From: CAMCXT01 sp046302715
Lineage (GTDB): Bacteria > Bacteroidota > Bacteroidia > M30B66
Assembly: GCA_046302715.1 (NCBI GenBank)
Contig: JBKCHQ010000057.1
Coordinates: forward strand, 1-20,379
Reading direction: 5' to 3'
Length of the DNA: 20,379 bases
Shown here: positions 1 through 8,800 of the stretch, piece by piece
Layout: every line of letters starts with the position of its first letter
How positions within the stretch are numbered: the first letter of the stretch is position 1
Notes under the pieces: generated by a model
Databases searched by the model: none
Told to the model about the DNA's origin: nothing
Seen by the model: only the letters and a program-made list of their open reading frames with translations
Translations under genes and position numbers: made by a program

Positions 1-512
1 TCTTTGCGCAGGTATAGATAGAAGCGTTTAAAGCTTTCCTTATCGAGGTTGTACAGATCAAACTCTTCGTAGTCGGTAGCATCGTCGATGTAAAAACGCA
101 GCTTGTGGAAATTGGATGAAATAACGTAGCTGCATTCCTTGTGGTTATTCTTGTAACCGAATGCCTGATCTTTAACGGCTTCGAGGTTGCGTGTTTTGTT
201 GTCTTTGAGCTCGATAACGCCCACTACTTTTTCGTCTTTCAGGATGGCGCCGTCGGCCTTTTTAGAATTGGCCTCGTTCTTCTTCTCGGTTTCGATGTTG
301 TAGGGATGTTCGGGATACACCGAATAGCCCAGCACCGCACCAAACACGTCTTTTATAAAGCCTTCCTGGTATTGTTCTTCTTTGGCAACCTTGATGTTCT
401 TAATTTTTTCGGGCGAATACACGCGTTTGTATTCGAGATACGCACTTTCGATGAGGCTTTCGTCGATAGCACTCAGGTACTTTTTTATAATGGATTCTTG
501 AAATAAGGGCAT
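1..512 (-). CDS. Type IIG-like restriction-modification enzyme, N-terminal part (3' end outside window)
   Basis: An uninterrupted reading frame of 170 codons starts at ATG 512 and runs off the left edge, so only the N-terminus is visible. The protein begins MPLFQESIIKKYL and carries a PD-(D/E)XK nuclease core: Glu50 in a QEGF helix, Asp87 in KKADGAIL, then Glu101-Leu-Lys103 in VVGVIELKD. A following stretch (about 125-143, CSYVISSNFHKLRFYI) resembles the end of such nuclease domains. From memory, this arrangement matches the N-terminus of Bacteroidota single-chain type IIG enzymes, in which a methyltransferase domain with an NPPY motif and a specificity domain follow; those parts are not in the window. 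It would cut and methylate DNA in defence against phage. It lies 36 bp after the aldehyde dehydrogenase gene, same strand. A stand-alone restriction enzyme or a nuclease fused to something else remains possible. Confidence 0.75.
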   Translation of the reverse strand, partial: MPLFQESIIKKYLSAIDESLIESAYLEYKRVYSPEKIKNIKVAKEEQYQEGFIKDVFGAVLGYSVYPEHPYNIETEKKNEANSKKADGAILKDEKVVGVIELKDNKTRNLEAVKDQAFGYKNNHKECSYVISSNFHKLRFYIDDATDYEEFDLYNLDKESFKRFYLYLRK

Positions 513-548
513 TTATATGCTGATCGATTTATTAATAATCTATTAATG

Positions 549-2009
549 TTAAGACTTAATGCACACATTCTTAGCCTCGGTAAAAAACCGTAAGGCCTCC
601 CATCCGCCTTCGCGGCCCAACCCGCTGTGCTTAACCCCACCAAAGGGCGTTCGCAAATCGCGTAGCATCCAGCAGTTAATCCAAACAATGCCGCTTTGCA
701 AACGGCCTGCGAGTTTTTGCGCTCGGTGTATGTTGCTGGTCCATACCGAAAAGGCTAAGCCATACGGTGTGGCATTGGCATAAGTAATGGCATCTTCATC
801 GCTATCGAAGGGGAACAAGGTTACCACCGGTCCAAAAATCTCTTCCTGGTTGGTGCGGCAATAGGGATCCAGTGCTTCAAAAACAGTGGGTTCGATAAAA
901 TATCCGCTGCCCGGCTCATGGAGGCGTTTTCCGCCATGGAGCAACACGCCGCCCTCCTCCTGAGCAAGCTTTATATAGCCTAAAATTTTATTCATGTGTG
1001 CTTCAGATACCACCGCTCCCAATTGGCTGGTATCATCATCGGGCGGGCCCACTTTAAGCTTCTTTACTTTATCGACAAATGCCGTTTTAAACGCTTCGTA
1101 AATACTGCGTTCAATGTAAATACGCGAACCACACAGGCAAATCTGACCTTGGTTGGAGAATGCTGCACGAACTGTTTCTGATACGGTTTTTTCAAAATCG
1201 CAATCGGCAAAAACCAGTGTAGCATTTTTGCCGCCCAGCTCCAGCGAGGTTTTCTTAAAATGGGGTGCTGCCATCTGCGCAATTAAGGCCCCGGTTTGCG
1301 TTCCGCCGGTAAACGACACTGCCTTAACGCGTGGGTCGGTAACCAAAGGTTCGCCAATGGCGGCACCCGGCCCATGTAATACATTAATTACTCCGGGTGG
1401 GATGCCGGCTTCGCTGCACAGTTTCGAAAAATAAAATGCAGTAGCCGGGGTAAGTTCTGAGGGCTTGGCCACAACGGTATTGCCTGCTGCGAGCGCCGGA
1501 GCAATTTTCCAGGTAAAAAGATACAGCGGCAAATTCCAGGGTGAGATGCAGGCCACAGCACCCAAAGGCTGCCTTAAGGTGTAATTGAGCGTTGTTTCAT
1601 CAGTTTGATGTGTCTCGGTTGACTGGTGCAAAATTGCGGTTGCAAAAAAGCGAATATTAGCAATTGAACGGGGAATGTCCACCGAAAGTGCCACTTTAAG
1701 GGGTTTGCCGTTATCAAACGATTCGATGCGTGCCAAAAGCTCCAAGTCGCGCTCCATGAGTGTTGCCAGGCGTAACATACAATCGGAACGAAAGGCAGCA
1801 CCAGCCGCCGACCAAGCCTCATATGCTGCCGAAGCCGCCTCAACAGCTTGCTTTACATTGGCACTGCCCGCACAAGCAATTTTACCGTACACCCTACCGC
1901 TTGCCGGATGCACATTCTCGATCCAGGCATCGTTATCGGGGCTTACAAATTTGCCGTTTATATAGTGTGTTATGGTATTTATGGTTGGTTCGGGTAGTGT
2001 AGCATTCAT
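549..2009 (-). CDS. NAD(P)-dependent aldehyde dehydrogenase, ALDH8 / 2-aminomuconate semialdehyde dehydrogenase-like
   Basis: This is a full-length 486-residue aldehyde dehydrogenase, the usual size for the superfamily. Visible residues are Asn159 in SPWNLPL (oxyanion hole), Lys182 in AKPSE (cofactor), the FTGGTQTG turn of the Rossmann part (233-240), general base Glu257 in LELGGKN, and nucleophile Cys291 in NQGQIC, followed by EEIFGPV near the C-terminus. The late segment CWMLRDLRTPFGGVKHSG is typical of the ALDH8A1 and 2-hydroxy/2-aminomuconate semialdehyde dehydrogenase group rather than betaine or glycolytic aldehyde dehydrogenases. In that group the enzyme oxidises muconate semialdehydes, for example in the kynurenine route of tryptophan breakdown, in the cytoplasm. 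No other kynurenine-pathway gene is in the window, so the substrate is inferred from family only. It lies 41 bp after the glycosyltransferase gene on the same strand and may share its transcript. Confidence 0.93.
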   Translation of the reverse strand: MNATLPEPTINTITHYINGKFVSPDNDAWIENVHPASGRVYGKIACAGSANVKQAVEAASAAYEAWSAAGAAFRSDCMLRLATLMERDLELLARIESFDNGKPLKVALSVDIPRSIANIRFFATAILHQSTETHQTDETTLNYTLRQPLGAVACISPWNLPLYLFTWKIAPALAAGNTVVAKPSELTPATAFYFSKLCSEAGIPPGVINVLHGPGAAIGEPLVTDPRVKAVSFTGGTQTGALIAQMAAPHFKKTSLELGGKNATLVFADCDFEKTVSETVRAAFSNQGQICLCGSRIYIERSIYEAFKTAFVDKVKKLKVGPPDDDTSQLGAVVSEAHMNKILGYIKLAQEEGGVLLHGGKRLHEPGSGYFIEPTVFEALDPYCRTNQEEIFGPVVTLFPFDSDEDAITYANATPYGLAFSVWTSNIHRAQKLAGRLQSGIVWINCWMLRDLRTPFGGVKHSGLGREGGWEALRFFTEAKNVCIKS

Positions 2010-2050
2010 AATCTACAAATATGCTTATTTTATGTGGAAGATGCTGTACA

Positions 2051-3109
2051 CTACTTCCAGGCCTTGGATGAGGAAAACAGAATTAATGGTAGGGTTAGCG
2101 GATAAACGCTGCGAAATAAAAGCCACCTCAAGGGGTGACTATTTAACCGATACCATTGTGTAAGCCTAAAAATCCAGAGGTACTCTATCAAGAACCAAAG
2201 CAAGGGCAATAAGAGATGCACCACACCAAGAAAAAAAGGCGCGATTAGCCAAATAAAGAGCACTAACGAATATCCTTTTTTTAGTGGGCTGTTAAGGTGT
2301 TCGGTTTTCGAAATCCAGCGCCTGCGTTGCGACAGCCATGACGATAATTTATTTTCTGAAACGGTTGTGGTAAAAGCATTGCGTCCTTTTAAAACGGCAA
2401 GTTCTTTTGGAAATTTCGCATCCATCTCGGACATGAGCAATACATCATCGCCCGATGCCCGATGTATGTGCGAGTCATATCCATTAACGGCCTGCCAGCT
2501 TGTTTTTTTAAAGGCCAGATTGGCGCCACTGGCCAAAATAGGAATGCCCATGCCGCAAGAGGCCGAGGTTATGGTCCACAGGCACAAACTTTCGTAGTAC
2601 GAAAGCAGCGAAAAAAACGAATTATTTTCCAGCGAAAATACGGGTCCGATTAGCATCGATTTACCTGGCAAAGCTTGCTTACGAACGGCATTAATCCAAT
2701 CGGCACTCCACCGGGTATCGGCATCGGTAGTTACGATCCAGTCAAATTGCGCCATTTCAATACCTTGCGTTAAAGCCTGCTTTTTGGAGCCCTTATCACT
2801 CGGCTCCATGCGCAGCACCGAACTATTCAAAGGCATATGTTTGAATGCAACAGGTCTTTCGGAGCCGTTATCTATGATTATAATTTCCGTGCTTGCCTCT
2901 GATTTAAACGCGCTAATCTGCTCTTCTAATGCATTGAGTATAGGTGGTGGTTCGTTACGAACAGGCAACAGTAAGGAAAGCGATACATCGCCCCGGGAAT
3001 TGCTTAATTCCGGCTCTCTGAGCTGTGTCGAAGCAGCAAGCACACTAAGGACAAACACTCCGAAAGCCAGAATCGAAAAAAAAAGCAGAATGACTTCGGC
3101 AGAATTCAT
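2051..3109 (-). CDS. Membrane-anchored glycosyltransferase, family 2
   Basis: The 352-residue protein starts with a transmembrane helix (about 5-27), followed by a GT-A domain: SLLLPVRNE (45-53) at the nucleotide-binding start, the metal-binding Asp129-Ala-Asp131 in TTDADTRW, Gly220-Asp-Asp222 in ASGDDVLLM as the probable catalytic acidic motif, and QRRRW (261-265) as the QxxRW acceptor/processive motif. About three hydrophobic segments follow, from residue 281 to the C-terminus. This is the layout of inner-membrane GT2 enzymes that move a sugar from a nucleotide donor to a lipid or growing glycan. Sugar and acceptor cannot be told, and no other polysaccharide gene is nearby. The start is divergent from ruvC with only 38 bp between the two ATGs, so both promoters must overlap there or lie in the opposite gene. 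Confidence 0.9.
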   Translation of the reverse strand: MNSAEVILLFFSILAFGVFVLSVLAASTQLREPELSNSRGDVSLSLLLPVRNEPPPILNALEEQISAFKSEASTEIIIIDNGSERPVAFKHMPLNSSVLRMEPSDKGSKKQALTQGIEMAQFDWIVTTDADTRWSADWINAVRKQALPGKSMLIGPVFSLENNSFFSLLSYYESLCLWTITSASCGMGIPILASGANLAFKKTSWQAVNGYDSHIHRASGDDVLLMSEMDAKFPKELAVLKGRNAFTTTVSENKLSSWLSQRRRWISKTEHLNSPLKKGYSLVLFIWLIAPFFLGVVHLLLPLLWFLIEYLWIFRLTQWYRLNSHPLRWLLFRSVYPLTLPLILFSSSKAWK

Positions 3110-3147
3110 TGCCTAAAGTTCGGGGTTATTCTGTTAATTTGTGCGTT

Positions 3148-3738
3148 ATGGATTACAGCCGAATTATTTTAGGTGTTGACCCGGGCACGCAGGTGATGGG
3201 ATATGGAATTATCGGCATTCGTGAAAATAAGATGGAATTGCTGGATTTGGGCATATTAAAATTACCATCGGCTGACGAGCACGCACTTAAACTACAAAAG
3301 ATTTTCAAGTTTACCGAGGCGCTCATACAAACATGGAAGCCCGACGAATTGGCTGCCGAAGCGCCTTTTTTTGGTAAAAACGTACAATCAATGCTCAAGC
3401 TGGGGCGGGCACAGGGCGTGGTTTTGGCGGCTGCACTGAGTAAAGAAATTCCGGTGCGCGAATATTCGCCCCGCAGTATTAAACAGAGCATTACCGGCAG
3501 AGGTGCTGCGAGTAAGGAACAGGTAGCAAAAATGCTGCAGGGATTGCTGGTCATTCCAAACAGTAAAATGCCGCAATACCTTGATGCTACCGACGGACTG
3601 GCTGCTGCAGTATGCCATTATTTTCAGTCGGGCAAGCCCATAGAACTGGCAAAAAGCACAAAAACAAAAGGGAACAAAAAATCGTCTTCCTGGGCAAGTT
3701 TTATCCACCAAAATCCCAATCGGGTAAGCGGAAAATAA
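3148..3738 (+). CDS. ruvC: Crossover junction endodeoxyribonuclease RuvC
   Basis: This 196-residue protein is the Holliday-junction resolvase of the RuvABC recombination system. All four acidic residues of the RNase H-like active site are present: Asp11 in ILGVDPGT, Glu71 in AAEAPFFGKN, and Asp146 and Asp149 in YLDATDG. The DNA-binding segment (about 75-90, KNVQSMLKLGRAQG) is typical. A basic tail after residue 165 (many Lys/Ser) exceeds the E. coli protein and, from memory, is common in Bacteroidota RuvC. The frame stays open upstream to a TTG at 3109, but MDYSRIILGVDPG from ATG 3148 is the normal RuvC N-terminus, so that start is chosen. TTAATTTG (3135-3142), one base off the Bacteroidota -7 box, lies just upstream. 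The gene ends 4 bp before the stop codon of the convergent HIT gene. Confidence 0.96.
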   Translation: MDYSRIILGVDPGTQVMGYGIIGIRENKMELLDLGILKLPSADEHALKLQKIFKFTEALIQTWKPDELAAEAPFFGKNVQSMLKLGRAQGVVLAAALSKEIPVREYSPRSIKQSITGRGAASKEQVAKMLQGLLVIPNSKMPQYLDATDGLAAAVCHYFQSGKPIELAKSTKTKGNKKSSSWASFIHQNPNRVSGK

Positions 3739-3742
3739 GAGC

Positions 3743-4135
3743 TTACAATGCGGCAATAATTCTACTGCTCACATCAGCCAAGCGCGCATCATCGGCCTTT
3801 GACTTTTCGCGAGAAAAATTCATATCACCCACGTTGTTTATGGGAATTAAATGAATGTGTGCGTGAGGTACCTCTAGCCCAACCACTGCTACACCAACTT
3901 TACGACAGGGAATGGATTTTTTAATGGCCGTCGCAACGGTTTGTGAAAAAGAAAATAGATTTTTATACAATTCAGGATCGAGATCGTGAATATCGTCTAC
4001 CTCCATTTTCGGAACCACCAACGTATGCCCCTCGGCAAGTGGGAATACATCTAAAAAAGCGAAGAAATTGTCGTTTTCAGCAATTTTAAACGAAGGAATT
4101 TCACCCTGAATGATGCGGGTAAAAATGCTGGCCAT
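3743..4135 (-). CDS. HIT family nucleotide hydrolase/transferase
   Basis: A 130-residue histidine triad protein, the normal size for the Hint branch. The triad HAHIHLIP is at 91-98, with the histidines at 91, 93 and 95; the first part, MASIFTRIIQGEIP followed by FAFLDVFPLAEGHTLVVPK, is the classic HIT N-terminal half. Hint proteins hydrolyse purine nucleoside phosphoramidates or adenylated intermediates in the cytoplasm; the true substrate here is unknown. The gene starts 3 bp after greA stops and is almost certainly read from the greA transcript. It converges on ruvC with a 4 bp gap and no visible terminator. Confidence 0.95.
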   Translation of the reverse strand: MASIFTRIIQGEIPSFKIAENDNFFAFLDVFPLAEGHTLVVPKMEVDDIHDLDPELYKNLFSFSQTVATAIKKSIPCRKVGVAVVGLEVPHAHIHLIPINNVGDMNFSREKSKADDARLADVSSRIIAAL

Positions 4136-4138
4136 AGC

Positions 4139-4612
4139 TTATCGGCTAATGTCTAGAATTTCTAAATTTATTTTACCGGAAGGAACTTGTGCTTCAACCT
4201 TATCACCCACTTTTTTCCCAAGAAGGGCTTTAGCTATGGGCGAGCTGATTGATATTTTACCAGCACGAAGATCGGCCTCATTTTCTGCAACGAGTGTGTA
4301 TTGCATTTCGGAATTATTTCCAGTATTGCGAATACGTACTTTAGAAAGAATAAGGACTTTAGAATTATCGAGTTTCGACTCGTCGATGATACGGCAATTG
4401 GCTACGAGATCCTCCATTTTGGCAATCTTCATTTCGAGCAACCCTTGCGCTTCCTTAGCGGCATCGTATTCGGCATTTTCGGATAAATCTCCTTTGTCGC
4501 GTGCTTCTGCAATCTGAGCTGAAATAGAAGGACGTTCAACGTTGCGCAAATGATCGAGCTCGCCTTGGAGTTTCTTTAGACCTTCTTCGGTTAAGTAAGT
4601 AATCTGTGACAT
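4139..4612 (-). CDS. greA: Transcription elongation factor GreA
   Basis: The 157-residue protein has the two GreA parts: an N-terminal antiparallel coiled coil (about 1-75) whose tip carries the acidic pair Asp42 and Glu45 in ARDKGDLSENAEYDAAKE, and a C-terminal FKBP-like globular domain (about 80-157) with ISSPIAKALLGKKVGD. GreA enters the RNA polymerase secondary channel and triggers cleavage of backtracked RNA, releasing stalled complexes. Length and motif order match the family, and the start MSQITYLTEEGLKKL is canonical. The HIT gene follows 3 bp downstream. The terminator upstream (4636-4673) separates greA from the long PorV operon, so greA should have its own promoter between about 4613 and 4635, although I see no clear TAnnTTTG box there. 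Confidence 0.97.
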   Translation of the reverse strand: MSQITYLTEEGLKKLQGELDHLRNVERPSISAQIAEARDKGDLSENAEYDAAKEAQGLLEMKIAKMEDLVANCRIIDESKLDNSKVLILSKVRIRNTGNNSEMQYTLVAENEADLRAGKISISSPIAKALLGKKVGDKVEAQVPSGKINLEILDISR

Positions 4613-4635
4613 AATTATATGCTTTAAAGGACAGA

Positions 4636-4673
4636 AAACGGAAAGACCCTTCGATTGAAGAGTCTTTCCGTTT
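4636..4673 (-). terminator. Rho-independent terminator of the TonB/T9SS/PorV operon
   Basis: AAACGGAAAGAC (4636-4647) pairs perfectly with GTCTTTCCGTTT (4662-4673), a 12 bp stem. One mismatch is followed by four more inner pairs and a GATT loop (4653-4656). On the minus strand the stem runs into a short U stretch (TTTTCTG). It lies about 47 bp past the stop of the PorV-like gene and just before greA, so it most likely ends the upstream operon. Confidence 0.85.
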
Positions 4674-4719
4674 CGGTTATGCTAAATTAGTAATTTCCGT
4701 TAAACCTACAAGAGGTATT

Positions 4720-5799
4720 TTAAAGATTAATGCGTGCACCTAGTGTGTGTACTCCAGAGAATGGATTTGAGGCGCGGTATGCATAATCAATTGAAAAAGT
4801 TGATTTAGTGTTTTTTCCGAGCGGCGTTTCGAAAGTAAATCCACCGGTAGGGCCTGTTAAAGCAGAAGTGCGAGTAACGCCAGCATTGTCTAAAGCGCCG
4901 TCTTTCACCGATGTAATTTCACTCACATAGGCCCCGCGTACCATAAACATTTTGTTGAAGGAATATTCCAAACCAACGTTAATCTGATCACGAGAGAATG
5001 AGTTGGATGTAAAATTGGCTGCAGCAGTTAGATTATGCTTCTCGGCAAATGTAAAGATGTATGCCCCACCAATGTTGAGCAAAGAAGGGAGTTCGAAATT
5101 TTCGGCCCGTTGTGCTACTGTTAAATTAGCCCCTGTTGAAGGAACCGTTCCCCGGAAACTCAAACCATCACCATTAAACTTCATGCGTGGTCCAACATTA
5201 CGTAGCGAGATACCAAAACGGATGTTTTCTTTTTTACCGGTGATATACTGCACACCTGCATCAAAACAAACGCCTACTGCACGAAGATCGGAAATAGACT
5301 GCGCCACCGTGCGCATAGCCAAACCGCCGTAGATGGAATTTGAGAACTCCTTTGCATAAGAAAACCCAATATTGGTAAGATTGGGACTAAAGGTTCCGAT
5401 GTTTCCTTCGGGTATATCGGTGGTTGTTACATCAATATCACCAAAATTCATAGACATAACACTAATGCCTATGGTACCCGTTTTTTCCTTACCAACTGCT
5501 TGGGTCAACCCAAAAGCGTTGATATTGATACCGGTTCCTCCCAACCAATTGGTATAGGCGAATACGAGCTCGGTTTTTTTGGTGAAAGCGGTACCAGCAA
5601 CATTCAAAAACTGCGCTTCGAGTCCACGCACCATTGAGGAGTTAGCATTACCGAATCCTGCACTGCGTGCAAAAGGGTTAATAAGCAATTCGCTTGAGCC
5701 TGCTTGTCCAATGCGGTCTTCGTTTCCGGCGCTAAGTGGTTGAAATGAACCCGCAACCAGAAGGGCAAGCGCTAAAGCTGATTTATTGATATTTTTCAT
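4720..5799 (-). CDS. PorV/PorQ-family outer-membrane beta-barrel protein
   Basis: This 359-residue protein begins with a signal peptide (MKNINKSALALALLVAGSF..., likely cut near LSA-GNED). It then has the family's opening, FARSAGFGNANSSMVRGLEAQFLNVAG (about 43-69), and a series of amphipathic strands ending in HTLGARINL. That is the FadL-like barrel of the PorV/PorQ family. In the type IX secretion system, PorV collects cargo from the SprA translocon and carries it to the attachment complex; paralogues of less certain role are common. The frame is open to 5862, but an upstream start would overlap the preceding gene and bury the signal peptide, so ATG 5799 is used. It lies 25 bp after the T9SS cargo gene and is the last gene of that operon. 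Whether it is the general PorV or a cargo-specific paralogue cannot be decided from sequence; the context favours the latter. Confidence 0.85.
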   Translation of the reverse strand: MKNINKSALALALLVAGSFQPLSAGNEDRIGQAGSSELLINPFARSAGFGNANSSMVRGLEAQFLNVAGTAFTKKTELVFAYTNWLGGTGININAFGLTQAVGKEKTGTIGISVMSMNFGDIDVTTTDIPEGNIGTFSPNLTNIGFSYAKEFSNSIYGGLAMRTVAQSISDLRAVGVCFDAGVQYITGKKENIRFGISLRNVGPRMKFNGDGLSFRGTVPSTGANLTVAQRAENFELPSLLNIGGAYIFTFAEKHNLTAAANFTSNSFSRDQINVGLEYSFNKMFMVRGAYVSEITSVKDGALDNAGVTRTSALTGPTGGFTFETPLGKNTKSTFSIDYAYRASNPFSGVHTLGARINL

Positions 5800-5824
5800 G
5801 CGTTCGAAAAAAATGTCGTTAAAC

Positions 5825-8800
5825 TTAGAAACTGTCAAGGTCAATTGGACGAAGTACACCAAACCACTTCACTACACGTTCACCCACTCCCGGTACCACA
5901 ACATGAATGATGTAAATACCACTTGAAATAGGTATCCCTGCCTGATTCTTTAAATCCCAGTCGAGTGAAGTTTTTTCATCTCCTTTATTGTATGTTCTCA
6001 CCAAAACCCCATTTGTAGTGTAAATGGTAATCTTACAATCTTTAGGCAGGTTTGTAATTTTAACTCGGTTATCCAACTGGCCTGTCTCATAAGATGAGTA
6101 AGCATAATATGGATTAGGTACAACATTAATCAAATTAAGCAGGGAATCTACCACCGATGCATCTCCACGACGCGCAGCCAAATCGGAAGTATTGAAACGA
6201 TACATCGGATTATTTCCGTTAACCGGATTTGTCGCAACATCAGATGATGTTAGGTTTTTAGCATAAGGCTTAGTAACCCGCAAACGAACCTTAACTTCAT
6301 TTGAAAGCCAATCCTGTGCAGGAACACTTAATGGAAGACCTACCCAAATACAATCGCTAAACACGGTATTGAAAGCGGGAGAAGGCGTTTGACTTAATTT
6401 CTCATATAAGAACTGACCTTCGTCATATCGTGGCATGTCACTGTCTGAATCGCCGCTGTGACCAAACACATAAATGTAGTGTTTACCGCCCATGGCATTT
6501 TGCACTAAACCATTGCTGAAGTAAATAGTACGAGAGCTCGGATTGAATTTCATATCGCGTCCATTATCTTCTGCAAGGCGAGAAGATTCACCAAATGCGA
6601 TATTGAGACGCTCACCGGTTTCAAGGTTAATGGCATAACCTGGGAACCAACTCATACCAAAACCGGTACCATCCGGGTTTCCATCTTTACCCAAAGAAGC
6701 ACCTGCACGAACTGCTAATTTTCTAACTCCACCTTCAGAGGTTGCAGACACGTCATTGGTTTCAAGAACTGGGCAACGCGACCACTTCGACTGATCAGGC
6801 GTGAAAACTATATCTATACTTGGTGTCTTTCTTAAATTGGTGAGGGTTTGAGTTACCGCTGCTCCACTTACACCTGGACCATCGGTATTACGATTTACCA
6901 AAGGCCATGGAGCAAAACTACCACCCAGCACTTTCTCGTAAATCTGTTCATCATCATTGGCAAGGTCGCCACAAAGTGGATCATCATCTGTTGCCTCAGC
7001 AATACCAGAACGAATCCAGTTAGCGGCATTGTCGCAGCCATCTTCATCTTGAAGGAAAGATAACCAGCGTTTGGTGTTGTCTGCGAAATCAATAGTGGCA
7101 TCAATAAATCCATTATTGGTTGATGCGGGGTCCCCCGGATTAAAGGTTTTAGCTACGTTAACGGCAAATCCCCAATCGGAGATAATTTCTTCCACCGAAC
7201 TGCCTAAAGTAGATTGTGAAAAATAGGTAGTTCCGTTGAAAGTAAGCGTCCAATGCGAAGTATCAGCCGTACCGAGTAATTTAAATTCAAAATCACCATC
7301 GGGAATACTCAGCGGGTTCACCACTTTAATGTCAACCGGTGCAGCATTTCGCTGATAGGTCGGCGTTGGCGACCAGTTTGATGATAGGATTTCAGATACG
7401 CTGGCATCGGTGAGGTCAAGTTCATTACCGCCATTACCATTTCCTTCAATACGCGTCATCGAAGGACGATCACCATACTGCGACTGCAGCGAGGTACCGC
7501 CATCGAGCGGTGCGCTATTGTGCGGAATTACCGTATATACTTGAAGATTAGACAATCCTTGAGTACGGCGACCCGCTAAATAAGGCGTATTAAATGAATT
7601 ATTTGTATTTTCAGAGACAGAGTAAGACAATACTAGGTAGTAATACGATTTATGATTTATCAATCGGTTATCACCGATAGCGAATGCGTCCGTTGTAAAG
7701 TAAAATGAGTTTTGAATTCCTTCATTTCCGCCAGTTACCTCAACCTGCGGCACATTTTCCTCAATACTAATATCGTAATAACGATTTACTACTTGAGAGA
7801 TGCTATCTTCTAAGTCGCATTGTGCCACTAAGCGCGCACGGCTCGGATCTTTAAGATCGTTAACGGTCACGGTCAAGTCTTTTAATTGATAAACCTGATA
7901 CCCTTGAAATGCATATGACACTTCACCAAAACCAGGTATTGCCGTTGTATCGCGATAATTACGAATTGTTTCGGTATTGGTATTAGGGAAGTTCATTACA
8001 AATGCTTTGTCTAGCTCCACAATCTCTGCAAAGGGAGCATCGGGTCCGTTGATAATGGAGAAGCAGTTGTCAAACAAAGCCTGAGCGTCATCATCTACCA
8101 ATCGAAGCAATTCAACAGAAGCCGTTGGTCCGCCAGCAGATGCACGGGCCCAAACAGCCCCAACAGTAATTGAATTAACTGCACCAGGTGCCAGCGTAAA
8201 AGGACCAGCTGACTGCACAAAGCGGCGGTCGGCAGGAGTGTTACCTTCAGAAGTTTCGTCCCAACTATCTTGTGGTGAAGCAGGCGCACCTTCTACCATT
8301 TGCCCAATTCCTAGAGGATCGGTATCGCCAGGGAACATGAAGTTTGTTGGTGTACCTGTTCCGTAACCAGTACCCCCATATACCATTTGAGTACCGTCTT
8401 TCCAACGTCCTCTTAAGTAATTGTAAATATCTTGCGCATCCTCAGGGTTACCAGTAATACTAAAGTCGTTATTGTAATAAACGAACTTCGACATACCAAT
8501 ACGTTCATTATCTATGACGCCATCACCAAAGCCCAATCCATTTAATGCGAAAGGCTCAACAGTTGGATCGGCAATTCCATCGGCAGAATCAGCATCCATG
8601 AAAGGCCCTTCAAAAAAGTCAAGACCAAAAGCAGGTGGATTTATGCCATACCCGGTGGCAGTTTCGTCGTCGGCGTCACCATTGTAGGTATATCCCAAAC
8701 CACGACCTACATCACATCCTACATAGTCATCCAGATAATTACCAAGGTCAGAGTCAACCCATTGTCCGAAATAGCAATCTTCCACCGTGAACGTAGAACG

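Noticed and set aside
141..506. Plus-strand open frame of 121 codons
   Set aside because: It is the antisense shadow of the restriction enzyme frame; its Phe-rich product has no recognisable domain.
3109..3147. In-frame TTG extension of ruvC adding 13 residues
   Set aside because: RuvC proteins begin a few residues before the GVDPG motif; the extension has no family support and reaches the start codon of the divergent glycosyltransferase gene.
3612..3854. Plus-strand frame of 80 codons overlapping the ends of ruvC and the HIT gene
   Set aside because: It overlaps two confident genes in other frames and its product is unremarkable.
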